Below, one piece after another: positions 56,413 through 64,000 of a DNA stretch of 64,000 nucleotides; positions within the stretch are counted from its first letter, which is position 1; each line of letters opens with the position of its first letter. The notes under the pieces are model-generated. The model did no database searches. It was not told where the DNA came from and saw nothing but the letters and a program-made list of their open reading frames with translations. This DNA comes from Yinghuangia seranimata (GTDB lineage Bacteria; Actinomycetota; Actinomycetes; Streptomycetales; Streptomycetaceae): positions 62,001 through 126,000 of the forward strand of contig NZ_JASAOI010000038.1 in assembly GCF_029953285.1 (NCBI RefSeq), read 5' to 3'. A program made the position numbers and the translations under genes.

Positions 56413-57081
56413 ATGGACATCATGCTCGGATCGCGCCGACGCACCCGGACTGCCCTCTGGCAGGCGGTGTCGGAGTACGTCGAGCAGCGGCGGTGGCCCG
56501 TCACCCAGGGGACCTACCTGGTGCGGGACGGCCGCGGCACCCGCTGCTCCTGTGGCCGGAGCGGGTGCGCCGCCCCCGGTATGCACCCGTCGGACCCGCA
56601 GTGGTCCGCGCACGCGACCAGCACCCCCGCCGCCGCGCGCTACCTCTGGTCGCAGTGGCCCGACAGCGCGGTCGTCCTGCCCACCGGGCACGCTTTCGAC
56701 GCGATCAGCGTGCCGCTCGCGGCCGGACAGCGCGCTCTGGTCCGGCTCGAACGCATGGGCACCCCGCTCGGCCCGGTGCTCGCCACCCCCAACGGCCGGC
56801 TGTTCTTCCTCGTCGCACCCGGCGCGGCCGGCGAACTCCCGCACCTGCTCTACCAGATGGGGTGGGACGACGCGGAGCTCGACCTGCGCTGCCACGGCGA
56901 GGGCGACTACATCTTCGCGCCGCCCTCCCCGCTGGGCGTGCTCGGCGCCGCGGAGTGGATCCGCCCGCCGGAGGGCGACGAGCCGGTGCTGCCCGAGGCG
57001 CGGCTGCTGCTGGGCACGCTGGCGTACGCGTGCCACCGCAACAGCGCCCGTTCGGGCAGCGGGATGTGGCTGGCGTCCTGA
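56413..57081 (+). CDS. Degenerate bifunctional primase/polymerase-like protein
   Basis: This 222-residue protein has the start of the bifunctional DNA primase/polymerase (prim-pol) domain. It has CSCGRSGCAAPGMHPSDPQW, a cysteine-rich segment common in actinobacterial members, followed by an AARYLWSQWPDSAVVLPTG stretch. The catalytic Asp-x-Asp that follows in active enzymes is not seen; the position reads HAFDAISVP. It is therefore probably inactive as a polymerase. Either ATG at 56413 or 56422 could start it; GGGAGG is 2 nt before the first and 11 nt before the second. It is divergent from nsdA and convergent with ftsY. Confidence 0.8.
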   Translation: MDIMLGSRRRTRTALWQAVSEYVEQRRWPVTQGTYLVRDGRGTRCSCGRSGCAAPGMHPSDPQWSAHATSTPAAARYLWSQWPDSAVVLPTGHAFDAISVPLAAGQRALVRLERMGTPLGPVLATPNGRLFFLVAPGAAGELPHLLYQMGWDDAELDLRCHGEGDYIFAPPSPLGVLGAAEWIRPPEGDEPVLPEARLLLGTLAYACHRNSARSGSGMWLAS

Positions 57082-57133
57082 CGCCCCGCCCGGCCTGAGG
57101 TCGGGCGATTCATCCGACGCACGCGGCAACGAC

Positions 57134-57174
57134 GAAGGCCGGGCGGGAACCGTGTGGTTCCGCACCCGGCCTTC
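57134..57174. terminator. Hairpin between the primase-like gene and ftsY
   Basis: A long imperfect stem (57134-57151 with 57156-57174) has a 10-bp outer helix, an internal loop and a 6-bp inner helix. It lies between the convergent stops. Confidence 0.65.
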
Positions 57175-57190
57175 GGTGGTTCGGAGGCGG

Positions 57191-58384
57191 TCAGTCGCCG
57201 ATCAGCGCGTCCACGAACGCGCTCGGCTCGAACGGCGCGAGGTCGTCCGGGCCCTCGCCGAGCCCGATGAGCTTGACCGGCACGCCGAGCTCGCGCTGCA
57301 CCGCCACGACGATGCCGCCCTTGGCGGTGCCGTCCAGCTTGGTGAGCACGATGCCGGTGATGTTCACGACCTCGGCGAACACGCGGGCCTGCACCAGGCC
57401 GTTCTGGCCGGTGGTGGCGTCCAGGACGAGCAGCACCTCGTCGACCGGGCCGTGCTTCTCGACGACCCGCTTGACCTTGCCGAGCTCGTCCATGAGGCCG
57501 GTCTTGGTGTGCAGCCGGCCGGCGGTGTCGATCAGCACGGTGTCGACGCCCTCGGCGATGCCCTCCTTGACGGCGTCGAACGCGACGCTCGCCGGGTCGC
57601 CGCCCTCGGGGCCGCGCACGGTGCGCGCGCCGACGCGCTCGCCCCACGTCTGCAGCTGGTCGGCGGCGGCGGCGCGGAAGGTGTCCGCGGCGCCGAGCAC
57701 GACGCTGTGGCCGTCGGCGACCAGGACACGCGCGAGCTTGCCGGTGGTGGTGGTCTTGCCGGTGCCGTTGACGCCGACCACCATCAGCACGCCGGGGCTG
57801 CCGTCGGCGGCCTTGGTGGTGGTGAGCGACCGGTCGTACTCGGTGCCGACCAGGGCGAGCAGCTCCTCGTGGAGCAGCGCGCGCAGGTCGGCGGGGGTCC
57901 GGGTGCCGAGCACCTTGACGCGGGTGCGCAGCCGCTCGACGAGCTCCTGGGTGGGCTGCACGCCGACGTCGGCGGTCAGCAGCGTGTCCTCGATCTCCTC
58001 CCAGGTGTCCTCGTCGAGGTGCTCGCGCGCGAGCAGCGCGAGCAGGCCCTTGCCGAGCGTGGTCTGGGAGCGGGCGAGGCGCGCGCGCAGCCGGACGAGG
58101 CGGCCGGCGGTCGGCTCGGGCACCTCGAGGGGCGGCAGCGTCTCGGGGACGGTCTCGGGGACCGCCGGCGCTTCGGGCGCCTCGACGGTCTCCGGCAGGT
58201 CGAGTGTGTCGACGGTGCGGCTGGGCGCTTCGGGGAGCGGCTGCGCGTCCTCGCCGACACTCGGCTCGACGGGCGTGCGGGTCGGGGGCGGCGTTACGGA
58301 GCGGCGGCGCGAGCCGACCACAAAGTAGCCGGCCAGGCCGATCGCCACGACCGCGATGACGACGACAAGGATCAGAGTCTCCAT
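57191..58384 (-). CDS. ftsY: Signal recognition particle receptor FtsY
   Basis: This 397-residue GTPase docks ribosome-bound SRP at the membrane. Unlike E. coli FtsY it begins with a transmembrane segment (METLILVVVIAVVAIGLAGY), as in actinomycetes. A Pro/Glu-rich linker of ~60 residues follows. The NG domain has the P-loop GVNGTGKTTTTGKLA, DTAGRLHTK, and TKLDGTAKGG. The ATG at 58384 has GGAG upstream; the longer frame to 58453 lacks support. Its partner ffh is 22 kb away. Confidence 0.97.
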   Translation of the reverse strand: METLILVVVIAVVAIGLAGYFVVGSRRRSVTPPPTRTPVEPSVGEDAQPLPEAPSRTVDTLDLPETVEAPEAPAVPETVPETLPPLEVPEPTAGRLVRLRARLARSQTTLGKGLLALLAREHLDEDTWEEIEDTLLTADVGVQPTQELVERLRTRVKVLGTRTPADLRALLHEELLALVGTEYDRSLTTTKAADGSPGVLMVVGVNGTGKTTTTGKLARVLVADGHSVVLGAADTFRAAAADQLQTWGERVGARTVRGPEGGDPASVAFDAVKEGIAEGVDTVLIDTAGRLHTKTGLMDELGKVKRVVEKHGPVDEVLLVLDATTGQNGLVQARVFAEVVNITGIVLTKLDGTAKGGIVVAVQRELGVPVKLIGLGEGPDDLAPFEPSAFVDALIGD

Positions 58385-58466
58385 AGGAGCTCCAGTGTCC
58401 CAGACGTGCGGGACGCGAACCGAACGGCACACGTCCGTCGACCCCGGAATCACGTTCTGTCAAGCG

Positions 58467-58495
58467 TTGATTCCTGACGGCACGTCAGATAGCTT
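58467..58495 (+). promoter_or_regulatory. LLM promoter with palindrome in the spacer
   Basis: TTGATT (58467-58472) and TAGCTT (58490-58495) are spaced by exactly 17 bp. The perfect palindrome CTGACG-GCA-CGTCAG (58474-58488) fills the spacer, the usual position for a repressor. The -10 ends 83 bp before the LLM start. Confidence 0.7.
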
Positions 58496-58578
58496 GCCGT
58501 GGCCAAGCATGCGCCCATGTCGCCGGTGGCGGGCCCGCCCCCTGGTTCGACGGGTCGATCGGAAGGTGTGCAGCCCCC

Positions 58579-59571
58579 ATGGCAGTGACGAACCTGCGGT
58601 TCAACCAGGTGACGCCCGGACTCGACCGGGCCGACGTCGCGTCGCGCTACCAGGCCACCATCGAGATGGCCAGGTTCGCGGACAAGAACGGCTTCGACAT
58701 GGTCACCCTGGAGGAGCACCACGGTGCGGAGAACGGGTGGAGCCCGTCGCCGCTGAGCACCGCGGGCGCGATCTTCGGCGCGACCGAGCGCATCGGCGTC
58801 ATCATCTCGGCGCTGCTGGCTCCGCTGTACGACCCGATCCGGCTCGCGGAGGACATCGCCGTCCTCGACAACATCAGCGGCGGCCGGCTCTCGATCGTCG
58901 CGGGCCTGGGCTACCGGCCCGAGGAGTACGCGGGGATCGGCAAGGACTGGAAGCGCCGCGGCAAGATCCAGGACGAGGTCCTGGACACGCTGCTCAAGGC
59001 GTGGACCGGCGAGCCGTTCGAGTACAACGGCGAGACCGTCCGCGTCACGCCGCGCCCGTTCACCGACCCGCACCCGATGGTCATGGTCGGCGGCACCGCC
59101 AAGGCGTCGGTGCGCCGCGCGGTCCGCTTCAGGCTGCCGTTCTTCGCGGCCGCGCCGCTGCCGGAGCTCGAGCAGTACTACTACGAGCTGGCGGCCGAGG
59201 AAGGCTTCGAGGGCGGCTTCGCCATGCTGCCGCCGGCCACCACGAAGATGATCTACTGCACCGAGGACCCCGACAAGGCGTGGGCGGAGTACGGCAAGTA
59301 CTTCCTCCACGAGGCGGAGACCTACGCCGGGTGGCAGACCCCGGACATCGAGTCGGTCATGGAGTCCTCCGCGCACAGCGTCGACGCGCTGCGCGAAGAG
59401 GGCATATACGCGTGCCTCACGCCCGACGAGTGCGTCACGCTCGCCAAGAGCGCCGGCCTGACCGACGCGCTGATCCTGCACCCGCTGTGCGGCGGCCTGC
59501 CGATCGACGCCGGCTGGGCGAGCCTCCAGCTGTTCAGCGACAAGGTCATGCCGCACAACAAGCCCGAGTGA
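58579..59571 (+). CDS. Luciferase-like flavin monooxygenase (LLM class)
   Basis: This 330-residue cytosolic protein has the TIM-barrel of F420- or FMN-dependent luciferase-like monooxygenases. Visible elements are the N-terminal ADKNGFDMVTLEEHHG, the RLAEDIAVLDNISGGRL strand-loop, and the downstream GLGYRPEEYAGIG. The cofactor type is open, because actinomycetes have both forms. It sits alone between ftsY and smc. The ATG at 58579 is supported by the preceding palindromic promoter. The likely regulator is not encoded nearby, so it may be at another locus. Confidence 0.9.
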   Translation: MAVTNLRFNQVTPGLDRADVASRYQATIEMARFADKNGFDMVTLEEHHGAENGWSPSPLSTAGAIFGATERIGVIISALLAPLYDPIRLAEDIAVLDNISGGRLSIVAGLGYRPEEYAGIGKDWKRRGKIQDEVLDTLLKAWTGEPFEYNGETVRVTPRPFTDPHPMVMVGGTAKASVRRAVRFRLPFFAAAPLPELEQYYYELAAEEGFEGGFAMLPPATTKMIYCTEDPDKAWAEYGKYFLHEAETYAGWQTPDIESVMESSAHSVDALREEGIYACLTPDECVTLAKSAGLTDALILHPLCGGLPIDAGWASLQLFSDKVMPHNKPE

Positions 59572-59591
59572 CGGCGACCGTATAGGTAGAG

Positions 59592-59615
59592 ACACAGAGG
59601 CACAGAGACACAGAG
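59592..59615. repeat. RCACAGAG octamer tandem repeat
   Basis: Three copies of RCACAGAG (59592-59615) begin 20 nt after the LLM stop and abut the terminator hairpin. This is the third 8-bp array in the window at nearly the same distance from a stop codon. Confidence 0.9.
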
Positions 59616-59651
59616 AAGAGGGCGGCCCCGGAGTCCGGAGCCGCCCTCTTC
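59615..59651. terminator. Convergent terminator between LLM and smc
   Basis: A 12-bp outer helix plus a 4-bp inner helix (59615-59651) with one mismatch lies between the convergent stops of the LLM gene and smc. Confidence 0.75.
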
Positions 59652-59675
59652 GTGTGTCTACGCCCGACCGGCCGC

Positions 59676-62600
59676 TCAGACCCGCTCGGGCTCCTGGACC
59701 TCGGCCGGTGCGGCGTCGCCCTCGACGCGGCCCGCCGCGATGTCGGCCTGGAGCGCCGCGGCGGCCCGGGCCGCGCGGGCCTCGTCCGCGGCGGCCTCCT
59801 CGGCCCGCGCCGCCTCGCGCGCCTGCTTGGCCTCCTCGGCGTCCTTCGGCAGCCGCTGGCTGATCACCGTGGTCACACCGTCGCCGCGCATCGAGACGCC
59901 GTACAGCGCGTCGGCGACCTCCATCGTGCGCTTCTGGTGGGTGATCACAATCAGCTGCGAGCTCTCCCGCAGCTCGGCGAAGATCCGGATCAGCCGTTGC
60001 AGGTTCGTGTCGTCGAGCGCGGCCTCGACCTCGTCCATGACGTAGAACGGACTGGGCCGCGCCTTGAAGATCGCCACCAGAAGCGCCACCGCGGTCAGCG
60101 ACCGCTCGCCGCCGGACAGCAGCGACAGCCGCTTGACCTTCTTGCCCGGCGGCCGCGCCTCGACCTCGACGCCCGTGCTCAGCATGTCGTCGGGGTCGGT
60201 CAGGATCAGCCGCCCCTCACCGCCCGGGAACAGCCGCGAGAACACGCCCTCGAACTCGCGCGCGGTGTCGTGGTACGCCGAGGTGAAGACCTGCTCGACC
60301 CGCTCGTCGACCTCCTTGACCACGGTCAGCAGGTCGCGCCGGGTGTTCTTGAGGTCCTCCAGCTGCTCGGTCAGGAAGTTGTGCCGCTCCTCCAGCGCCG
60401 CGAACTCCTCGAGCGCCAGCGGGTTGATCTTGCCGAGCTGCACGTACGCCTTCTCGGCCGCGGCCAGCCGCTTCTCCTGCTCGGCACGCACATAGGGACG
60501 CGGCTGCGCCTCCTTCGACTCCGGGTCGCGCACCTCCCCCTCGGCCGGCGGCGACGGCGGGACGAGCTGGTCGGGCCCGTACTCCTCGACGAGGCCGGCC
60601 GCGTCCATGCCGTGCTCCTCGAGCGACTTGGCCTCCAACTGCTCGACCCGCAGCCGCTTCTCGGTACGCAGCATCTCGTCGCGGTGCACCGAGTCGGTCA
60701 GCTTCTCCAACTCCGACGCGAGCTCCCGCACCCGGGTGCGCTCCCGCGCGAGCTCCGCCTCGCGCGCGGCACGCGCCCGCTCGGCGGCCGTCCGCTCGGC
60801 CTCGGCCCGCGCCAGTGACGCCTCGACGTAGCGCAGCAGCGTCTGCGTACCGGCCAGCACGGCGCCGGCCACCCGCGCCTCGACCGCCATCCGCTCACGC
60901 CGCTCGGCCGCCCGCGCCCGCGTCTCGCGCTCCATCCGCGCCCCGCGGTCGAGCGAATCCGCGCGCCCGGACAGCGCCTTGACCTGCTCCTCGTGGGTGC
61001 GCAGCGACAGCCGCGCCTCCATCTCCGCCTGCCGCGCCACGGTCGACTCGTGCGCGAGCCGGTCGCGCGTCGCCGAGTCCGGCTCCTCCTCGTCGGGCGC
61101 CTCCTCGGCGACCTCCAGGCGGGCCGACAACTCCTCGTACGCGAGCTGGTCCTGCTCCTTGGCGGCCTCCGCCTTCGCGACCGCCCCGGCCAGGCGCTCC
61201 GCCTCGCCGACCGCGGCGCGCGCCTGCCCGCCCAGTCGCCCGAGCTCCTTCGCGGCCGCCGACCGGGCCTTCTCCACCTCGCGCCGCTCGGCCGTCAACT
61301 GCTCGACGGCGGCGGCCGCGTCCTTGCGCCCGGCGGTCGCGTCGGCGAGCGCGGTCTTGGTCTCGGTGCAGCGCACGGTCAGCGTGTCGAGCCGTGCGAC
61401 CGCCTCGTCGACCGCGGCCTGCACCTCCAGCAGGCTCGCCCCCGACGCCGAGCCGCCGTGCGCGAAGTCCGCGCCCACCAGGTCGCCGTCGCGCGTGACG
61501 GCACGCACCTCGGGGAGCGACGCGACGAGTTCGCCCGCGGCCGCCAGGTCGTCGACGACGGCGACCCGGGCCAGCAGCCGGTGCACGGCGTCGCGCACCG
61601 GTTCGGGGGCCGACACCAGCCGTACCGCGTACACCGCCGTCGCCGGCAGCGACGGCCAGTGCGCCGGATCCGCGTCGTCCCGGCCGGAGTCGGCCGCACC
61701 GCCGCCGACGAGCAGGCCCGCGCGGCCCGCGTCGTCCTTGCGCAGCAGCCGCAGCGCGTCCACGGCCGTGTTCACGCCGGACACCGCCACGGCGTCCGAG
61801 GCCGCGCCCAGCGCCGCCGCGACCGCCTTCTCCGCGCCGTGCTCGACGGTCACCAGCGCCGCGACGGTCCCGAGCACGCCCGACAGCCGGTCGCCCGCCG
61901 CGAGCAGCGCGCCCGCGCCGTCCTTGCGGCTCAGGCCGATCTCCAGGGCCTCCTTGCGGGCGGTGACGGCGGCGCGCTCGCGCTCCGCCTCCTTCTCCGC
62001 GTCCCGCGCCTCGGCGAGCGCCTCCTCGGCCTCCGCGAGCCGCTCGCGCGCGGCCTCCAGGCGCTGTTCGACGTCGCCGCCGCCGTCCGCGTCGTCCTCG
62101 CCGCCGCCGACCTCGGCCTGCAACGCGTCGAACTCCGCCTGCGCGGCGGCCGCCCGGGCCTGTGCGCCGGTCAGCGACTCGGTGAGCCGGCCGATCTCGG
62201 CGTCCGCGCCGGCCACCCGGCTGCGCGCCGCGTTGACCTGTCCGGCGAGCCTGGCCAGCCCTTCGCGGCGGTCCGCGATCGCCCGCGCGGCGGCCTTGAG
62301 GCGCTTCTCCTCCTCGGCGAGTTCGCGCTCCAGCTCGGACCGGCGCTCGGCGGTCTCGGCGAGCTGGACCATCGCCTCTTCGAGCGCCTCCTTGAGCTCG
62401 GCCTCCTGCTCGCGGATGCGGGCCGCCTCGCGCTCCATCTCCTCCGGGTCGCGGCCGCGCCGCTCCTCGGGCTGCTGCCCGGTCGCGTGCCGGACCCGCT
62501 GCTGCGCCAACCCCGCCGTACCACGGACGCGTTCGGCCAGGGAGGACAGTTCGTACCAGGTCTCCTGGGCGCGGGCCAGGCGCGGCGTCAGCGCCCGGAC

Positions 62601-63425
62601 CTCGGCCTCCAGCGTCGCCTCACGGGCCTGCACCTCGCCCAGTTCGCGCTCGGCGGCGGTGCGGCGCTCGCGCAGCGCGGCCTCGTCGGCGATCTCCTCT
62701 TCGAGGTTCCTGCGCAGCGTCACCAGGTCGTCCGCGAGCAGCCGCAGCCGCGCGTCGCGCAGGTCCGCCTGGATCGCCGCGGCCCGCCGCGCCACCTGTG
62801 CCTGGCGGCCGAGCGGCTTGAGCTGGCGGCGCAGTTCGTTGGTCAGGTCGGCGACGCGGGTCAGGTTGGCCTGCATCGCGTCCAGCTTGCGCAGCGCCTT
62901 CTCTTTGCGCTTGCGGTGCTTGAGGACGCCGGCCGCCTCCTCGATGAACGCGCGGCGTCCCATCGGGTCGGCCTGGAGCACCGAGTCGAGCTGCCCCTGC
63001 CCGACGATGACGTGCATCTCGCGGCCGATGCCGGAGTCGGACAGCAGCTCCTGGATGTCGAGCAGACGACAGGTATTGCCGTTGATCGCATATTCGGAGC
63101 CGCCGTTGCGGAACATCGTCCGCGTGATGGTGACTTCGGTGTAGTCGATCGGCAGTGCGCCGTCGGTGTTGTCGATCGTCAGGCTGACCTCGGCGCGGCC
63201 CAGCGGGGGGCGCCCCGAGGTGCCGGCGAAGATGACGTCCTCCATCTTGCCGCCGCGCAGCGACTTGGCGCCCTGCTCGCCCATGACCCAGGACAACGCG
63301 TCGACGACGTTCGACTTGCCCGAGCCGTTGGGCCCCACGACACACGTGATGCCCGGCTCGAACTTCAGCGTCGTCGCGGAGGCGAAGGACTTGAACCCGC
63401 GGAGAGTGAGGCTCTTGAGGTGCAC
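59676..63425 (-). CDS. smc: Chromosome segregation SMC protein
   Basis: This 1249-residue condensin ATPase organises and segregates the chromosome. The N-terminal P-loop GPNGSGKS is at 31-38, followed by two long coiled-coil regions and a hinge around residues 520-650. The C-terminal signature LLSGGERSLTAVALLV and DDTNLQRLIRIFAEL follow. Length is a little above 1180, mostly from extended coils. A short Ala/Glu-rich tail of ~50 residues follows the ATPase. The start is a GTG at 63425. In S. coelicolor it also lies near ftsY. Confidence 0.98.
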   Translation of the reverse strand: MHLKSLTLRGFKSFASATTLKFEPGITCVVGPNGSGKSNVVDALSWVMGEQGAKSLRGGKMEDVIFAGTSGRPPLGRAEVSLTIDNTDGALPIDYTEVTITRTMFRNGGSEYAINGNTCRLLDIQELLSDSGIGREMHVIVGQGQLDSVLQADPMGRRAFIEEAAGVLKHRKRKEKALRKLDAMQANLTRVADLTNELRRQLKPLGRQAQVARRAAAIQADLRDARLRLLADDLVTLRRNLEEEIADEAALRERRTAAERELGEVQAREATLEAEVRALTPRLARAQETWYELSSLAERVRGTAGLAQQRVRHATGQQPEERRGRDPEEMEREAARIREQEAELKEALEEAMVQLAETAERRSELERELAEEEKRLKAAARAIADRREGLARLAGQVNAARSRVAGADAEIGRLTESLTGAQARAAAAQAEFDALQAEVGGGEDDADGGGDVEQRLEAARERLAEAEEALAEARDAEKEAERERAAVTARKEALEIGLSRKDGAGALLAAGDRLSGVLGTVAALVTVEHGAEKAVAAALGAASDAVAVSGVNTAVDALRLLRKDDAGRAGLLVGGGAADSGRDDADPAHWPSLPATAVYAVRLVSAPEPVRDAVHRLLARVAVVDDLAAAGELVASLPEVRAVTRDGDLVGADFAHGGSASGASLLEVQAAVDEAVARLDTLTVRCTETKTALADATAGRKDAAAAVEQLTAERREVEKARSAAAKELGRLGGQARAAVGEAERLAGAVAKAEAAKEQDQLAYEELSARLEVAEEAPDEEEPDSATRDRLAHESTVARQAEMEARLSLRTHEEQVKALSGRADSLDRGARMERETRARAAERRERMAVEARVAGAVLAGTQTLLRYVEASLARAEAERTAAERARAAREAELARERTRVRELASELEKLTDSVHRDEMLRTEKRLRVEQLEAKSLEEHGMDAAGLVEEYGPDQLVPPSPPAEGEVRDPESKEAQPRPYVRAEQEKRLAAAEKAYVQLGKINPLALEEFAALEERHNFLTEQLEDLKNTRRDLLTVVKEVDERVEQVFTSAYHDTAREFEGVFSRLFPGGEGRLILTDPDDMLSTGVEVEARPPGKKVKRLSLLSGGERSLTAVALLVAIFKARPSPFYVMDEVEAALDDTNLQRLIRIFAELRESSQLIVITHQKRTMEVADALYGVSMRGDGVTTVISQRLPKDAEEAKQAREAARAEEAAADEARAARAAAALQADIAAGRVEGDAAPAEVQEPERV

Positions 63426-63632
63426 CCGCCGCAGCGTACCCGCCCATCTCTACGCGCAAGTCGCAGATCCGCGACCGAACGGCGTGTCGGTCGGGGTGTG
63501 ACATGGGATATGACGGGGTATCACGTCAGCACGACGGTCGGCCGCGAGCCGACCTGCAGTCATAACCGGTTGGGGGCGCGGACGCGGGGGACGGAACAGC
63601 GAAACGAGGGGGAACGAGGGGGGAACGACAAA

Positions 63633-63651
63633 GGGACGCCGAAGGCGTCCC
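63633..63651 (-). terminator. Hairpin downstream of the 64-residue gene
   Basis: An 8-bp perfect stem (63633-63640 with 63644-63651, 3-nt loop), reading minus, is followed by T-rich sequence. It lies about 20 nt after the stop of the 64-residue gene, upstream of smc. Confidence 0.7.
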
Positions 63652-63671
63652 TGGTAGTTATCGGATCGAAC

Positions 63672-63866
63672 TCATGCCCGAGAGAGCACGGGCTCGACCT
63701 GAGCTACGTCGAAGCGGTCGTCCGCGGCGGCGTAAAGCGCGTCGTTCTCCGCCTGGACTCGGATGAGCTCCGTCTCCAGGTCACGGACGCGCTGCTGAAG
63801 CCGTCGCATCTCGGAGACCAGCCGGGGGTCGGGGCCGCCGACGTAACCGAGAAGCGCCTTCGCCAT
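63672..63866 (-). CDS. Conserved small coiled-coil protein
   Basis: This 64-residue protein begins MAKALLGYVGGPDPRLVSEM and then is almost entirely coiled-coil (RRLQQRVRDLETELIRVQAE). It matches a small protein I recall as strongly conserved in Streptomyces, of unknown role. It has no signal peptide. The ATG at 63866 has GGAGG 9 nt upstream, which supports it over an upstream GTG. The window ends 134 bp upstream, so its promoter is probably inside the window. It is next to smc but ends in its own terminator. Confidence 0.85.
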   Translation of the reverse strand: MAKALLGYVGGPDPRLVSEMRRLQQRVRDLETELIRVQAENDALYAAADDRFDVAQVEPVLSRA

Positions 63867-64000
63867 TAGAGGGTCCTCCACGCTGAGTGACCGACCGGCA
63901 TCTGCGGGTCGAAATTACGCACCCGGCCACGTGGCTCCTGATAGGGTGCGCGGGCTTCCAGCGTCGCACCAAAAGCGCAGCAGGTCAATATGATCACGGC

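Noticed and set aside
56413-57081. Prophage or plasmid primase remnant
   Set aside because: No phage or plasmid genes surround it, and the gene is between nsdA and ftsY, as I remember in other streptomycetes.

Overview
The window is high-GC DNA of a filamentous actinomycete, most likely an order Streptomycetales member. The evidence is gene content: a WhiG-type sporulation sigma factor, the differentiation regulator NsdA, GlnD with a GlnK-type PII protein and AmtB behind a GlnR-type box, several type I signal peptidases in tandem, many GTG starts, and one TTA (bldA-type) leucine codon in a secreted lipoprotein. Nearly all of it is chromosomal core. I see no insertion sequence, prophage, CRISPR array or biosynthetic gene cluster.

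Layout. 1-2.4 kb: the end of a fatty-acid synthase cluster (acpP, fabF, DUF3145). 2.4-6.7 kb: an SGNH-hydrolase lipoprotein, tRNA(CAT), tRNA-Asn, a YtxH-like small protein and an FGGY sugar kinase. 6.7-16.8 kb: a group-2 sigma factor, a TetR repressor divergent from an FMN reductase and an MFS exporter with a clear operator between them, then dnaG, an unknown protein, a GNAT, dgt and a YdcF protein. 16.9-23.7 kb (all minus strand): whiG, xerC, dprA, a 42-codon ORF, comM, yraN, DUF2469 and a NUDIX hydrolase. 23.8-31.9 kb: three signal peptidases, rplS, trmD, rimM, a KH protein, rpsP and proS. 32-40.3 kb: an alkylsulfatase-like enzyme, a GNAT, ffh, glnD, glnK and amtB.

40.3-54.6 kb is the accessory part: a complete dipeptide/oligopeptide ABC transporter (two permeases, two ATPases) followed by five tandem paralogous substrate-binding lipoproteins. 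Each lipoprotein gene is followed by its own hairpin terminator, and the promoter regions share motifs. It lies between amtB and nsdA, which are neighbours in Streptomyces coelicolor as I remember it, so it looks like a lineage-specific insertion. 54.6-64 kb: nsdA, a degenerate primase/polymerase-like protein, ftsY, a luciferase-like monooxygenase with an operator in its promoter spacer, smc, and a conserved 64-residue coiled-coil protein.

Working together: the fab genes, dnaG, dgt, smc, ftsY and ffh, and the ribosome and tRNA genes are housekeeping. amtB-glnK-glnD is the nitrogen-sensing module. The neighbouring peptide transporter with five receptors suggests one membrane core served by several alternative peptide receptors. 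That may feed nitrogen metabolism or, as for the BldK transporter, development; both are inference. Three unusual patterns recur: 8-bp tandem repeats about 20 nt past stop codons, palindromes embedded in promoters, and strong hairpins between genes.
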